A DNA stretch of 64,000 bases from Hepsetus odoe. Lineage: Eukaryota; Chordata; Actinopteri; Characiformes; Hepsetidae. A program made the position numbers and the translations under genes. Below the pieces are notes generated by a model, which saw nothing but the letters and a program-made list of their open reading frames with translations, was not told the DNA's origin and ran no database searches. Where the stretch lies: the NCBI GenBank assembly GCA_017165825.1, contig CM029377.1, forward strand, positions 20,804,700 to 20,868,699, in the 5' to 3' direction. This document shows positions 35,353-46,604 of this stretch, piece by piece (within the stretch, counting starts at the first letter, position 1; each line of letters begins with the position of its first letter).

Positions 35353-36703
35353 AGCATCTGAGGAGGATCATGGAGTTTATGCAGTTACAAATTAGCTGAG
35401 CTTGAAATGTTCTTGGACTATAAATGATTCAACTTGTTAATTTTTAAAAACGTTAATGACTTAAAGAAACATTGTTACTGTTTTGCTGTATTGCAAGCGA
35501 TTAAAACAGCATTTTGCTTGATTTTACTTTCACTCTCTGTTGTCTGTCAACTTTAAATTGCCATGAAACTAATAGAAAAATGTGGCCATCTGATGAGATT
35601 AAATATTTGTTGGATTTTGTGAACATAAAGGACATGTATGGTCCATGCTTACAACAACCATGCTTCATGAGATCATTGTAGATACCAGTCCAACATAAAA
35701 TGTTTTTAAAGCACTTTAGCAATGCTACAGCATCCAGGGTTCAAAACAGGACTGACACTTGAGAACCTATTTTTTAAATCTGAACTGCAGATATGGACAG
35801 AAAAATTTGAACCATTTAAAGCAATTAGCATTTTTTAAGCTAAGAATAATGGACATGAATTGAATGGGCACAGAGTTTCAAATTCAAACACAGGTTCAGC
35901 ATTTTCTGTGCTTCTCTGTTCTTTAATTTTAGTAGAAACTACTTTTAACCCTAATACATATACATACACTCTCTTTACACTGAAACAGCATATTTTATTT
36001 TTAAAAATGCACTCTGTGTTTATTTACCTGCAAAGAGTTCCCATAATGTATAACTCCTTACTTCACTTGTGGGGACCTGGGTAAAACTGGGGACTTCTTG
36101 ACAAGGACTTCTTCTCCTTGAAAATATGAGATGGGTCTCATTGGGGTACAACTGGATGTTTTTTCATAAATGTGAACAGTAAAATTGAGGCCCAGTTGAA
36201 CTAACTAAGCAAATGAGGACCGATCTGCTACAAAGGAAGCAAGAAGAAAAGAAGGGAGAAGGTGAATAAGACTTAAATAAAATGTGTCCCCCAAGAGACA
36301 CTCTCTATATGTCTACCTCATAGATGTAAATCCCCTCCTCCATTCACTACCAAAGTAAGAAAGGAGACCCACCAATGAGGTCCTGCAGCTCAGTCTATCC
36401 TGATGCACCTTCAATCTCACATCTGATTCAGAGCTTATTAGAAGCACAGTTGTTTAAACCAATCATGAATGTAGAGCTGCTAGTTTATTTGTGACCAGAG
36501 GCTTTTCTTTTGACCCTGCCTGTTTCAGCTGTCTCTTCCAAATACTCCACTCAACATTTGTTCATGTTCAGCAAGGTGGCTTTGAGAACTTCGTCAAATC
36601 TGCAGGACCTCCAAAATTTAAAACCACTATCAGGAAACCAATAAAACGCCCCTGCACATGGCCTGCCTTTTAGAACTGATTTCAGATTAGTCCTGTAGTG
36701 TTT
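35353..36703. other. 3' flank of copy D
   Basis: ATTAAA near 35503 is a candidate poly(A) signal about 150 bases after the stop. The rest is AT-rich with no gene recognised. At about 36365 'gagacccaccaatgagg' belongs to a short dispersed motif (see findings). Confidence 0.4.
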
Positions 36704-36708
36704 GATTT

Positions 36709-36976
36709 TGTCACGCCCACCGCCGCACCCAGACCAGGGGCAAGGGCCCAATCCCCGGAATACTGACCTGGATTTCACACTCACCCGCACTAATCACCAC
36801 AGATCACCAGCACCTGGAGAACAAAGTACTTGTAGCCTGCCAGCCCGACCCAGCCTTGTCTGTTCATCATCTTTCCTGACTATCGGTTCCGTGAAGTCTC
36901 GGTCTCGTTTCTGATTAAAACGTACCTTTGTTGAAGCTACGTGTGTTCGCCTTAATTCCAGTATAAGACGATGACA
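36709..36976 (+). mobile_element. solo LTR with 5-bp target duplication
   Basis: TGTCACGCCCAC to GACGATGACA, flanked by GATTT on both sides (36704-36708, 36977-36981). 268 bases. 'gattaaaacg' at 36914 may be its poly(A) signal (ATTAAA). A different family from the LTRs at 38829, 50100 and 63510. Confidence 0.85.
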
Positions 36977-36981
36977 GATTT

Positions 36982-37674
36982 TTACTTTCTTCCCCACGAA
37001 AAGAACCAAAACTGACCTCAGATCATTAATCACACACCATAGCTCATGTGGTCTGGGGGTTTGCACCCTTTGAGAATGGTCATTTATCTTTTCTAGAACT
37101 TAAGACCCTACAAAGCCTGCATGACTAGCATTCGCCTCTACAGTAGACCTTGTTCTGGAGTCCAGTGGAAACAATTGTGGTTATCAGCTCTCTCTCTGTC
37201 TCTGTCACTCTCTCTCTCACAAACTAACCAGGACAGGAAACCCACAATGAGGACCTGCACCTGAGCTGAGATCGGCATGAGGCAGGTCTTGATGGGGGTT
37301 CCCAGCATGCAATGTTCAGTTCCAACTTAAAGTGCTCCAAGGAAGAACAACTGGTGAGCAGGGACATAGACACTCAAGGATTGATGCCTGTCTGATTCCA
37401 CAGAAGAGAAGCTGCTCAAAAGGGTGAGGCTGATGTCCTTCATATGGACATTTTCTTCAGGGTTCATCAGCAGAGCTTTACTGTCACTATGGCTACAAGT
37501 ACAAAGCAACACACGAAAACATTATGACTCTTGACCCCCATGGAAACTTTTGTGAAGCTTCTCTCAGATTTGGAGAAAAAACACAACACAAGCCTGTCTC
37601 ACACCCACAAACACACACACGCACACTCACGCACACAGGTAACCACAGCTCAGGTCCTACAGAACAAACCACAG

Positions 37675-37713
<39 letters not shown>

Positions 37714-38488
37714 GTCTTGGAAGAGACTTGAGGAAGTGAAACTAAGAACAGGATAATGTTGCTGTTAAGTGGAGTCAGTTTCTGCAGCTGAGTCAATGAA
37801 GAGAAATCAGAAGGTTCCAGCTCTAGTTCTGGTTCTCCTGGTAGAACCTTGTGATCTGCAGATATACCTAATGTATCAGATATGACCTCTGTTTAGATCT
37901 TAGCTTTAGTCCTCCAAACATGTTTAACACAAACCACAGTTTTATTATTCCTGAGTTACCTGAGAACACCGCTTTAACAGCAGGTCTCAGATCAGCTCTG
38001 CACTGGGGAGAATCTGGTTAATATGATGGAGAATGAAAGAACTCTGTACTAGCATTAAGATCACTCTTCTAGTTAAAAGATTACTTTGTAACAGTGAGAC
38101 AAACCACCTCTTTTATTCCTATGTTTTATCCAAAAAAAAAAAAAAAAGTCCAGCAACAAATGAAAGGGGAAGAACTCACAGACCAGTATATCTGCATGTA
38201 GTTTCTGTGTTCGGGGCTCTTCCTCCAGCATTTGGAATGGAGTGCTGACTTGTTCTTGATACATTTTTCCACGAGTTAACAGTGGTGAAACTGATCTAGG
38301 ACCTGTATTAGAACCAGTCTGTGTTCAAGGTACACAGTTGTGTACACATGGATGAACTTGAAAGGAAAATGAAAGGTGTCACACACTCATGGAAACATCT
38401 GTGGTTAGAAGCGGCTGCTTCATGAGTGTGAAGCGACAAACAGAAGCTCCTCTCAGATTCAGAGAAAAAACACAACACAAGCCTGTCT

Positions 38489-38532
<44 letters not shown>

Positions 38533-38640
38533 GTAAGTGCCACTCTTGCAGCACCCAGCAGCATCAGAACTTGACCTCATGCACAGTCCCAGAAACAGAG
38601 TTTAGCCTCTATTCAGTTTAAATGGACTGATTCCAGGTCA
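36982..38640. repeat. local duplicated segments and microsatellites
   Basis: 'gaagcttctctcagatttgg' and 'aaaaaacacaacacaagcctgtct' at 37550-37600 recur at 38450-38490, each followed by CA-rich DNA, so a segment of at least 60-100 bases was duplicated about 0.9 kb apart. (ATG)n lies at 37677-37712 and (CA)n at 38489-38528. No gene recognised. Confidence 0.65.
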
Positions 38641-38770
38641 GTCTACTCCTGTGCAGCAGTAGGCCGCCATATCCAACATTCAGGGAGCAGTGATGTGGAT
38701 AGTACCTTGCTCAAGGGTATCTCAGGATAGCCTACTGGTACGGGATTTAAACCTCATAATATCTATGCAT
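38640..38770 (-). mobile_element. decayed tRNA-derived SINE body
   Basis: 'ctgtgcagcagtaggccgcc', 'gggagcagtgatgtgg' and 'accttgctcaagggtatctc' match the complement body of the SINE at 9399-9645 with many changes. Confidence 0.75.
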
Positions 38771-38828
38771 TGAACACCCAAACACAATTCAGCTGTCAAA
38801 AGTTTTTAAATATAAAAGTCTCTGTAGA

Positions 38829-39068
38829 TGTCACAGTCTGTCATGGTTTGGTTTAGTTTTTGGTACAGTAGAGGGCGCTCTGTTCAGACTGAGAGCGTGG
38901 CTCATTCACAATGCGAGGCCTTACAGTTAATGGTGGTTTTGGTTATTTCTTATATCTTGTTTTGGTCACTCTTGTGTCTTGGTTTAGTAACTATGTTAAA
39001 TAAAGTTATGTTCCTGACCCCTGGCTCCGCACAGATGTTCTACCCGCACCCCCCCTCCCACAGTTACA
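38829..39068 (+). mobile_element. solo LTR, 'gagggcgctctgttc' family
   Basis: TGTCACAG to AGTTACA, 240 bases, flanked by GTAGA on both sides (38824-38828, 39069-39073). Contains 'agtagagggcgctctgttc' and an AATAAA at 38999. Shares these and its end with the LTRs at 50100-50584 (minus) and 63510-63818 (plus). Confidence 0.87.
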
Positions 39069-40209
39069 GTAGACATGAGATCCCACCATGCCTTTATGTG
39101 TCTCTGATGTGTTATTTCATTTGTTTTCTTATTTCCTTTTTGTCTTATTTGTTTTCATTTGTTTCTTATTTCTTATTTCTTTTCAGTCTGGTTTTAGTGC
39201 CACTAGGCTGAACTGGTGGTTGAGTGCATCGCTCTCAATCTGTTTCTTGGTGAAAGAACACTTCAGCAACTCTGCATTGGAATGGAAACAGGAAGTTGCT
39301 TGTGTAGATAGTTAATCAACTGGGTTTCAGGCACACCTTCAGCCAACCCTTAAGTGAGAAAACCGACCAATTGGATGGCAGTATCATGTGACGTCAGAAA
39401 CACTGATAACATAGAGAGAATCTTCCGCTGATGCGGACCAATCAGTTGTTGACGCCGACACCCACTTCAAAGACCCTCACTGTTGTCAGACCCCCAGCTT
39501 CAGTCTCTGAAGCTCTGGTCGCTCTCATCGGTGAGAGCTTTCACGTCTCTTCAGATTAACATCATGAGCTTGAATGGCCTTAATAAAAGAAACTGCTCAA
39601 AACATTACTTAACACTTTGAGCAGAGTTTATAAAGTCAATCTGGTTGTTGTTTCAGGTGTTCTGATCTCCAGCATCTCTGGAGAAGAAGTGGAGATGAGA
39701 GTCAGACCAGGAGACGACATCACTCTCTACAGCGACTGCGACTGGAAGTATGAATTTAAACCAGTTTGGTTTAGAAACTCCTTAAATTATCAGCCTCCTC
39801 TCATGATAGAAACACAAATTTTGTTAAGTGGTGGTCTTCAACATCACTCTTTCTTATGGAACTTGTCCAACCTAACTCATGATTTTCTGGTGAAGAACGT
39901 CAGAACCAAACCAGGGTCTGTACTATTGTGCTCTCCATGAGAATAACATCACTATTGGTGAAAAGGGAATTTTTATCACTAAAGATGTTTATCATTATGG
40001 AACCAGAATCACTCAACTGTCCCTGCTTGGTAAGATCACCACCTCGATCACTTTCCTCAAGAACACTGTGAGAGCATTTCTTCTGTTATTCCATGAAGTA
40101 TTCGGTGAAGATGAAGACAGAACAGTTTATGATGTACTGTTGATAAACTTTAACTCATTTTTGACAGTTTTGAACTGATAACATCTTCACACTTATTACT
40201 CATCTACCT

Positions 40210-40603
40210 ATCTATTAACTATTTATTGAATTGCACATCCGCACTTCACTCATAATGCTACTCCGTTACACTTTGTTACTCTGCTACACTGTCACACTGC
40301 CCAACAACCTGGGCTGCTTTGTTCCACAACACTGCAGCCCCCTGATGATGAAGGTACTGTCTGTGATGAATGTACTGTTTGTGATGAATGTACTGTCTGT
40401 TGTGCTGTCTGTTGTCTGCACTTGTTGCCTTGTCTTGTCTTATGTTGTGTCTTGTGTCTTATGTTGTCTTGTGTCTTATGTTGTGTCTGATGTCCTATGT
40501 GTAGCACCAGGGTCCAGGAGGAACGTTATTTCATTTCACTATGTACTGTGTAAATGGCTGAAATGACAATAAAATCCTACTTGACTTGACTTGACTTGAC
40601 TCA
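40210..40603 (+). mobile_element. LINE family 1, 3' end in intron of copy E
   Basis: 5'-truncated insertion holding the 3' UTR ('ctgggctgctttgttccac', tandem 'cttatgttgtgtcttgtgt' units, 'gaaatgacaataaaatccta') and four TTGAC tail units (40580-40601). Confidence 0.9.
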
Positions 40604-40685
40604 TTTACTTCAGACCATCATACTGATGTTCCTCAAACACCCGCTCCTTCTGTATCAGACTGTAGGACCTTCTGGAAGCTGCTGG

Positions 40686-40976
40686 TATAGTAAAAATCCC
40701 TTTACTTTTGTCCCTATCCTACAGTTTCTTACACTACTGAGTTCACAGAGTTTGTTGAATTAAATTCATCCCCAGAAGAAAGCCAGTAGCTGCACCTGCA
40801 AACAGTTATATTTTAAATTAAAAATTTGATAGGACAACCTTGCAGCAACCAGCAACCTTGAAATGCTGGTAGCAGATAATACAGAAAGCCATTAGTGAAA
40901 AGACCTTTGTCTATTGTTGGTATTTAAAGTCCGAGGTTGGGATGAGTATCTGGAGCTGCTCCCACTGGACCACGCT
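40686..40976 (+). mobile_element. endogenous retrovirus LTR fragment in copy E
   Basis: Matches the LTR at 58195-58790 (minus): 'aaaatccctttacttttgtcc' region at the start, 'cacagagtttgttgaa', then a TATA-like 'tatttaaagtcc' at 40921 and 'tgctcccactggaccacgc'. It lacks the second part of the LTR, which is replaced by GT-rich minisatellite. It interrupts the transmembrane exon. Old viral-type remnant with no coding frame. Confidence 0.8.
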
Positions 40977-41279
40977 TATGTTAGGTTGGGTGTGTATCTG
41001 TGAGGTTGGGTGTGTGTCTGTGAGATTGGGTGTGTGTCTGTGAGGTTGTAGGTGTGTGAGGTTTTGTGTGTGTGTGTGGGGGGTTGGGAGTGTAGGTGTA
41101 GTTGGATGTGTCTGTGTGTATGTATGTGAGGTTGGGTGTGTTGGGGGTTGGGAGTGTGAGTGTGTGAGGATGGGTGTGTGGTTCGGTGTATGTGTGAGGT
41201 TGGGTGGGTGTATAGGGTTGGGTGTGTGTGTGAGGTTGGGTGTATGAGGTGTGTGTCGTTGGGTGTGTGTGTGGGGGTT

Positions 41280-41337
<58 letters not shown>
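40977..41337. repeat. GT-rich minisatellite and (GT)n, copy 1
   Basis: Variable 'ggttgggtgtgtgt' units end in a (GT)n run at 41282-41336. Nearly the same array occurs at 42380-42716. The His/Thr-rich reading frames on the other strand have no biological support. Confidence 0.93.
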
Positions 41338-42181
41338 ATACAGAGAGGAGATACAACAGCTGACGGACTGGTGCAGAATCAACAATCTGTCTCTGAATGT
41401 CAACAAGACTAAAGAGATGGTTGTTGACTTCAGAAGACCACGTCGGGACCACGCTCCACTGAATATCAACACCTGACCTGTGGAGATGGTCCAGAGCACC
41501 AAGTTTCTTGGTGTTCACGTAACAGACAACCTCACGTGGACCCTCAACACCAACTCCATCACGAAGAAAGCCCAACAGTGTCTCTTCTTCCTACGCAGAC
41601 TGAGGAAAGCCCATCTTCCACCACCCATCCTCACCATCTTCTATTGGGGAACCATCAAGAGCATCCTGAGCAGCTGCATTACTACCTGGAACAGGAACTG
41701 CAATGTCTCAGACCGCAAGTCCCTACAACGGGTAGTGAGAACAGCTGAGAAGATCATCGGGATCTCTCTGCCCTCTGTACAGGACATTTTCACCACTCGC
41801 TGCATCCGCAAAGCAACCAGCATTGTGGTTGACCCCTCCCACCCATCCCACACTCTCTTCTCCCTCCTACTATCCGGGAAAAGGTTCCGCAGCATACGGG
41901 CCTCCACTTCCAGGATGGGAAATAGTTTCTTCCCCCTGGCCTCCCTCCCTGCGATGGGCTGGCGACCTGTCCAGGGTGCATCCCCCGTCCTCGCCCTGTG
42001 TGCGCTGGGTTGGACGCCAGCACTCCCCCGCGACCCCGTTTGGGACAAGCGGCAGATAATGGATGGATGTTGTGTCTTATGTTGTCTTGTGTCTTGTCTT
42101 GTGTGTAGCACCAGGGTCCAGGAGGAACGTTATTTCATTTCACTATGTACTGTGTAAATGGCTGAAATGACAATAATCCTA
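41338..42181 (+). mobile_element. LINE family 1 fragment with embedded SINE tail
   Basis: Reverse-transcriptase C-terminus (EMVVDFRRPRRDH; FLGVHVTDNLTW; RTAEKIIGISLPS; SRMGNSFFPLA) runs to about 41940, in frame except for an in-frame stop near 41473. The 'atggatgg' SINE tail body (41943-42069) interrupts it, and the LINE 3' UTR continues to 42181. Lacks the 5' half. Confidence 0.88.
41943..42069 (+). mobile_element. 'atggatgg'-tailed SINE 3' body
   Basis: 'ctgcgatgggctggcgacc', 'tgtgcgctgggttggacgcc' and 'gacaagcggcagataatgg', ending in ATGGATG. The best-preserved example of this body in the window along with 46390-46502. Confidence 0.85.
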
Positions 42182-42679
42182 GACCTTTGTCTATTGTTGG
42201 TGAAATGGTAAAGGCGGGGAAACAGAGGTATTAATCATGATAGCATTGAATATTATTGGTGGAAAACTATTAATGGGATGGATTTATGTACATTTTAAAA
42301 GAGGACAAAGGTGGTTGAAATGTATTTAAAGTCCGAGGTTGGGATGAGTATCTGGAGCTGCTCCCACTGGACCACGCTTATGTTAGGTTGGGTGTGTATC
42401 TGTGAGGTTGGGTGTGTGTCTGTGAGATTGGGTGTGTGTCTGTGAGGTTGTAGGTGTGTGAGGTTTTGTGTGTGTGTGTGGGGGGTTGGGAGTGTAGGTG
42501 TAGTTGGATGTGTCTGTGTGTATGTATGTGAGGTTGGGTGTGTTGGGGGTTGGGAGTGTGAGTGTGTGAGGATGGGTGTGTGGTTCGGTGTATGTGTGAG
42601 GTTGGGTGGGTGTATAGGGTTGGGTGTGTGTGAGGTTGGGTGTATGAGGTGTGTGTCGTTGGGTGTGTGTGTGGGGGTT

Positions 42680-42715
<36 letters not shown>

Positions 42716-42878
42716 ATACAGAGAGGAGATACAACAGCTGACGGACTGGTGCAGAATCAACAATCTCTCTCTGAATGTCAACAAGACTAAAGAGATGGTT
42801 GTTGACTTCAGAAGACCACGTCGGGACCACGCTCCACTGAATATCAACACCTGACCTGTGGAGATGGTCCAGAGCAGA
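42181..42878 (+). repeat. second copy of LTR + minisatellite + LINE composite
   Basis: LTR sequence (42200-42376, including a segment missing from the first copy but present at 58390-58490), the same GT minisatellite (42380-42716) and the start of the LINE fragment (42717-42878) repeat the order at 40900-41500, with near identity from 'tatttaaagtccgaggttgg' on. Tandem duplication about 1.4 kb apart. Confidence 0.85.
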
Positions 42879-43464
42879 GGTCTTGTTTGATTCGTAATGG
42901 GGATTTTATAATTTTTTCAGGTTCTGGCCCAGATTGCAGGGGCAAGAATTAGATAAGTACCAGATAAGGTACCTAGTTCATTTGGTTTTGGTTCTTACAC
43001 AGTTACACAGTTCATTTGGTCTATTGAGGTTCTTACACAGTTACACAGTTCATTTGGTCTATTGAGGTTCTTACACAGTTTCTATTTGAGTCTTTCGAGG
43101 TTCTCCTAGCAATTCTTCAGTCTCTTCTCAAACTCGACCTTCAGTGTCGGTGGGCTGGGCTAAACTGCAGCACACCGATTGGTCACTTGTATGGAAACCA
43201 AATGGATTATAATGGTTTATAGAATTTTCTCCTTGTAACTGTTGTTCATGAGTTCTCATAATTTCTTGTAGAATTTAAATCTTACATTTATCTATGAACA
43301 CTGTGGAACTGGTCCTAATTCTAACATATCTGCAGGTTGAAGATGATGTGAGCTATGCTTCACTGGACAATCTGAGCAGAGGACAGAAACATCTGAAGAG
43401 TAAAAAGAAAGCTGAGAACTCAGACTTCTGTACATACTCTGAGGTTAAAGCTAATAAAACCTGA

Positions 43465-44580
43465 ATATATTTATATCTGCATTGAGAAGGTCTCTGAAGC
43501 ATTTTAGAATCAGTTCAAGAGTACTTCTTTCATTTCCATAAATGATTCTACAATTGTATGGCAATAGGTTCATGTTTGTAAAGTAAAGTGCTCTAAAAAC
43601 ATTTAGTATGAGTTTTACTTGGTCAGAACACATGAGTTTTTTGCAAAAACAATCTCTCACATGAAGAAAATACTGTTTGTTTTTCATGTTAATACATGTT
43701 ATATTATGATAAAAAGTTTAAAAAGTTTATTTTAAACCCTTTTAGATTCCTTTTTATCCTAGAATCAAACAGCAGCTGAAAGAAGTATCAAATTAGGACT
43801 GTTTAAACCTGAGGATCAGACAGACTGTGTTAAGAAATGCATCAAGCAGTGTAGCCCATGTTCTCGCTCAACAAACTCTGCAGACTTTCATCCTGTAGAA
43901 CATCATCCTTATTCATGAGCACCCCTCACTCTACATCACAGAGTTCTGATTCTGTCTGTTCTGCAGTTCTTAGGTGGCTGTTGTTTCAATGGATCTCAGA
44001 GCAGATGTTGATGAGCCTGAACCCAATGTGCAGAACATTCTTGCAGAGCAGAACTCATAGTAAACTGATCTAATTCAGATTCCTGACAGGAGCTTTAAAC
44101 CTACCTCAAATATCAGTCCCAATAAGAGCTTTAAAAGGTCATGAAAGGACAGAGACCATGAGAGTTTCAACCAACTTCCAGGAGGAAGTGAATTAAGTAA
44201 GTGGATGAGGAGTTATAATCTTTATTTAAAACTGAATTATTGACACATGGAGCTTTTGTGATGGGCCAGGATGTCCTTATGCTCAATATTTACCACAACA
44301 ATCAGTTAAAAGCGTGAAGCTGATTGGGCAGTAGGGGCTTGCACATGTTGATCGTATGAAGGACTTCAGATTTTATTGATTAAACTTTCTCTGATTGATT
44401 CTACAGTTTTACACTGAAGTCACTTTTTGATGTGATGGACTGGTTTAAATGACAACCAGCATTAATTAATAACCTTTTAGACTCAATTTAAATTTAAAAC
44501 TGTAAATTAAATCTTTAGAAAATTATAATTTATAATTATTATTCTGCTCATTTGGAACAATGGAGAAGTTTATTAACTTT
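43465..44580. other. interval between inverted copies E and F
   Basis: No exon is recognised. AT-rich; the centre (about 43.5-44.6 kb) is the spacer of the inverted pair E/F. The reading frame at 43858-44073 has no recognised features. Confidence 0.45.
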
Positions 44581-44589
44581 ATTTCTGGT

Positions 44590-45490
44590 CCTACAGATGC
44601 AGTAAATACAGGTGGAGGAGATCAGAGAGGAGAGGGAAACATACCCAGAGCACACACTGAACAGCAGCTTTCAGTAGATTCTATTATCTGATACAGGAGG
44701 AGTGGGCGGGGTCTGAGGAACATTAGTATGAGGTTCTGAAATAAGTGAGAGTTTGAGGTTCATTAACAGAACATCATAAACTGTTCTGTCCTCATCTTCA
44801 CTGAACACATAATGGAATAACAGAAGAACCCAAATGTTCTCACAGTGTTCTTGAGGAATAAACCAGCAGATGTCGTGATCTTACCAAGCAGAGACAGCTG
44901 AGTGATTCTGGTTCCATAATGATAACCGTCTTTATACTTTATTCCATTTTCACCTCTAGTGATGTTATTCTTATGGAGAGCACAGTAGTACAGACCCTGG
45001 TTTGGTTCATTGATGCTCTTCACCAGAAGATCATGAGTTTGTTTGGAGAGATTTCACACAACAGTGTAACATGGAAGACCACCAAACATCAAAATCCGTG
45101 CTTCTATCACGAGAAGAGGTTGATGTTAATGTGAACAGTTTCTAAACCAAACTGGATTAAATCCAATCTTCACAACACAGTCATAGAGAGTAAGGTTTAC
45201 TTCTGTTCTGACTCATCTCCACTTCTTCTCCAGAGATGCAGGTTAGCAGGTAAACACAGAAAGATTTGCTGATCTCTCGTAGCTTTAGGAGTTCTTCTAT
45301 GAAGTCATCATGTTTTGAGCTGCTTTAAAGTGAAGCACATTTAACCAAAGAGGTGAAAGTTCTTACCCATGAGAGCCACTTTTGATCGCTCCATCTCAGA
45401 CTGACGCTTGGCGCCTGAAGACAGTGAAGGTCTTTGAAGAGGAAGTTTGTGTCAAGTTCAGATTGGTCAACGAGTGTAAAATTTATCTCT
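44590..45490 (-). pseudogene. receptor copy F: broken by stops and frameshifts
   Basis: Minus strand. Promoter block at 45395-45490 (TTGACCAATCTG). Leader exon 45394-45367 still starts ATG GAG CGA (MERSKVALM) with donor gtaag, but is nine bases shorter than in A and D. V exon 45257-44885 has lost its AG acceptor, carries deletions after GEEVEM, in-frame stops (including W to TGA in the 'gtgtgaaatc' segment), yet keeps INEPNQGLYYC and YGTRITQLSLL. The transmembrane exon (44735 to about 44590) has a W-to-stop change in the FWKLL motif. No cytoplasmic exons are found. It is the closest relative of copy E, in inverted orientation, with matching intron sequence after the V exon. Confidence 0.83.
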
Positions 45491-46260
45491 AAATTATCAG
45501 TGGTTGTTGGAGATGTAACAGACCTATCACAGTCATCCTGCTGGGGACCTTTTTGTCTCTTACAAGTAGGCAGGAGTGAAGAGGCTAAAGGGGCCTTTGG
45601 TAAACCAACTTCCTGTTTGGGGATGGTGAAATTAGGCCTTCTGGTTTAACCCTTACAGTCATCAAGTGGAATTTAGTGATAGGTAGGGACTGGAAATGGG
45701 AGCACTGGTCACTGGTTAGAGCAATGGTCTAATACCCATTGATTAATATTTTCAAATTAGTCACTTTATTCTTTCAAAGTTTAGCAGAACCACTGATATT
45801 TAGAAAAGCAGATGTGAATAACTAATTGGACTGATTGGTTCTTACTGGAGAAGGATAAAAGTTCTAGGTCAGGCCAGATCTTTTTGACAGGCCTTTAAAT
45901 TGGGCAGCGGCGATATAAAGCAGATCAGCCACTTCAGGATGTTGCAGAGCCTCACTGTGGGTTTCCTGTTTTTCACTGCTGTGGTTGGTTGACTGGGTGA
46001 ACAGAAAATACGATCTCCATCACTTGCTTTAAAGACCAACCATCAGTCACATCTCATTTCTTGTTAATCTGATCAGTTAGACACCCTTCCAACTCAAGCC
46101 CTCCTCAGGTACAGAAGACCAGGAGGCAACAACTGAGGTTGTTCAGCTTCTCATTGAGTGAAACCAGATTCCATCAACCTCGCTCCAAATCTTCCAGCCG
46201 TTTAGCTTCAAATTCTACTCCTTTGGTGTTCCGTCCTCAGGTTCTGTGTTAGATGTATGA
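45491..46260. other. no gene recognised
   Basis: 5' flank of copy F. The segment at 45930-45975 (complement 'aggaaacccacagtgaggc') belongs to the short dispersed motif also at about 62890. Confidence 0.45.
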
Positions 46261-46266
46261 TGGGTG

Positions 46267-46502
46267 GGGGCAGTGGTGGCCTAGTGGTTAGGGCGTTGGC
46301 CTTGTAATCAGAGGATCGGGGTTTGAACCCCTTCCCAATGGGTTGCCCTGAGGTACCCTTGAGCAAGGTGCTGTCCCCGTCCCACTCCTCCCTGCGATGG
46401 GCTGGTGACCTGTCCAGGGTGCGCCCCCTGTCCTCCCCCTGTGTGCGCTGGGTTGGACACCAGCGCAACCCCGTTTTGGACAAGTGGCAGAAAATGGATG
46501 GA
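46267..46502 (+). mobile_element. tRNA-derived SINE, complete with tail
   Basis: The clearest full copy: A box in 'tggcctagtggttagggcg', B box in 'gggtttgaacccc' (46318-46331), central 'aggtacccttgagcaaggt', then the 'gatgggctggtgacctgtcc' body and an ATGGATGG tail. It shows that the head seen at 9399, 9957 and 30695 and the tail bodies seen at 9075, 15560 and 41943 can be parts of one composite element. Confidence 0.9.
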
Positions 46503-46604
46503 TGTATGATGGGTTCACCATCTCATTTTTGAGGATGAAAACTCACCTAGCTGCTCGGACATTCATCAAATTTCCAGTGTTATGTTAGCAGCAAGCTAAC
46601 CTTG

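Larger units (their letters stand above)
39405..43464 (+). pseudogene. receptor copy E: broken by frameshift and LTR/LINE insertion
   Basis: Promoter block with CCAAT near 39438. Leader exon remnant ends at 39530, but the segment with the start codon is deleted. V exon 39657-40029 is close to intact (EVEMRVRPGDDITLYSDCDW, WFRN, J-like YGTRITQLSLL), but a 2-base deletion near 39903 shifts the frame before LYYC; its length, 373, is not a multiple of three as in A and D. A LINE 3' end (40210-40603) fills the next intron. The transmembrane exon begins at 40614 and is cut at 40685 by a retroviral LTR plus LINE material up to about 42880. An exon 4 remnant lies at 42921-42968. The ITIM exon 43336-43464 is fully open: VSYASL, CTYSEV. 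Dead as a receptor. Confidence 0.85.

Noticed and set aside
40911..42850. Long His/Thr/Pro-rich reading frames on the minus strand
   Set aside because: They are translations of GT/CA minisatellite; no start context, domain or codon bias.
46267..46335. tRNA gene candidate (A and B boxes present)
   Set aside because: The same head occurs in many dispersed copies with a common SINE body; no cloverleaf could be completed. It is a SINE head.
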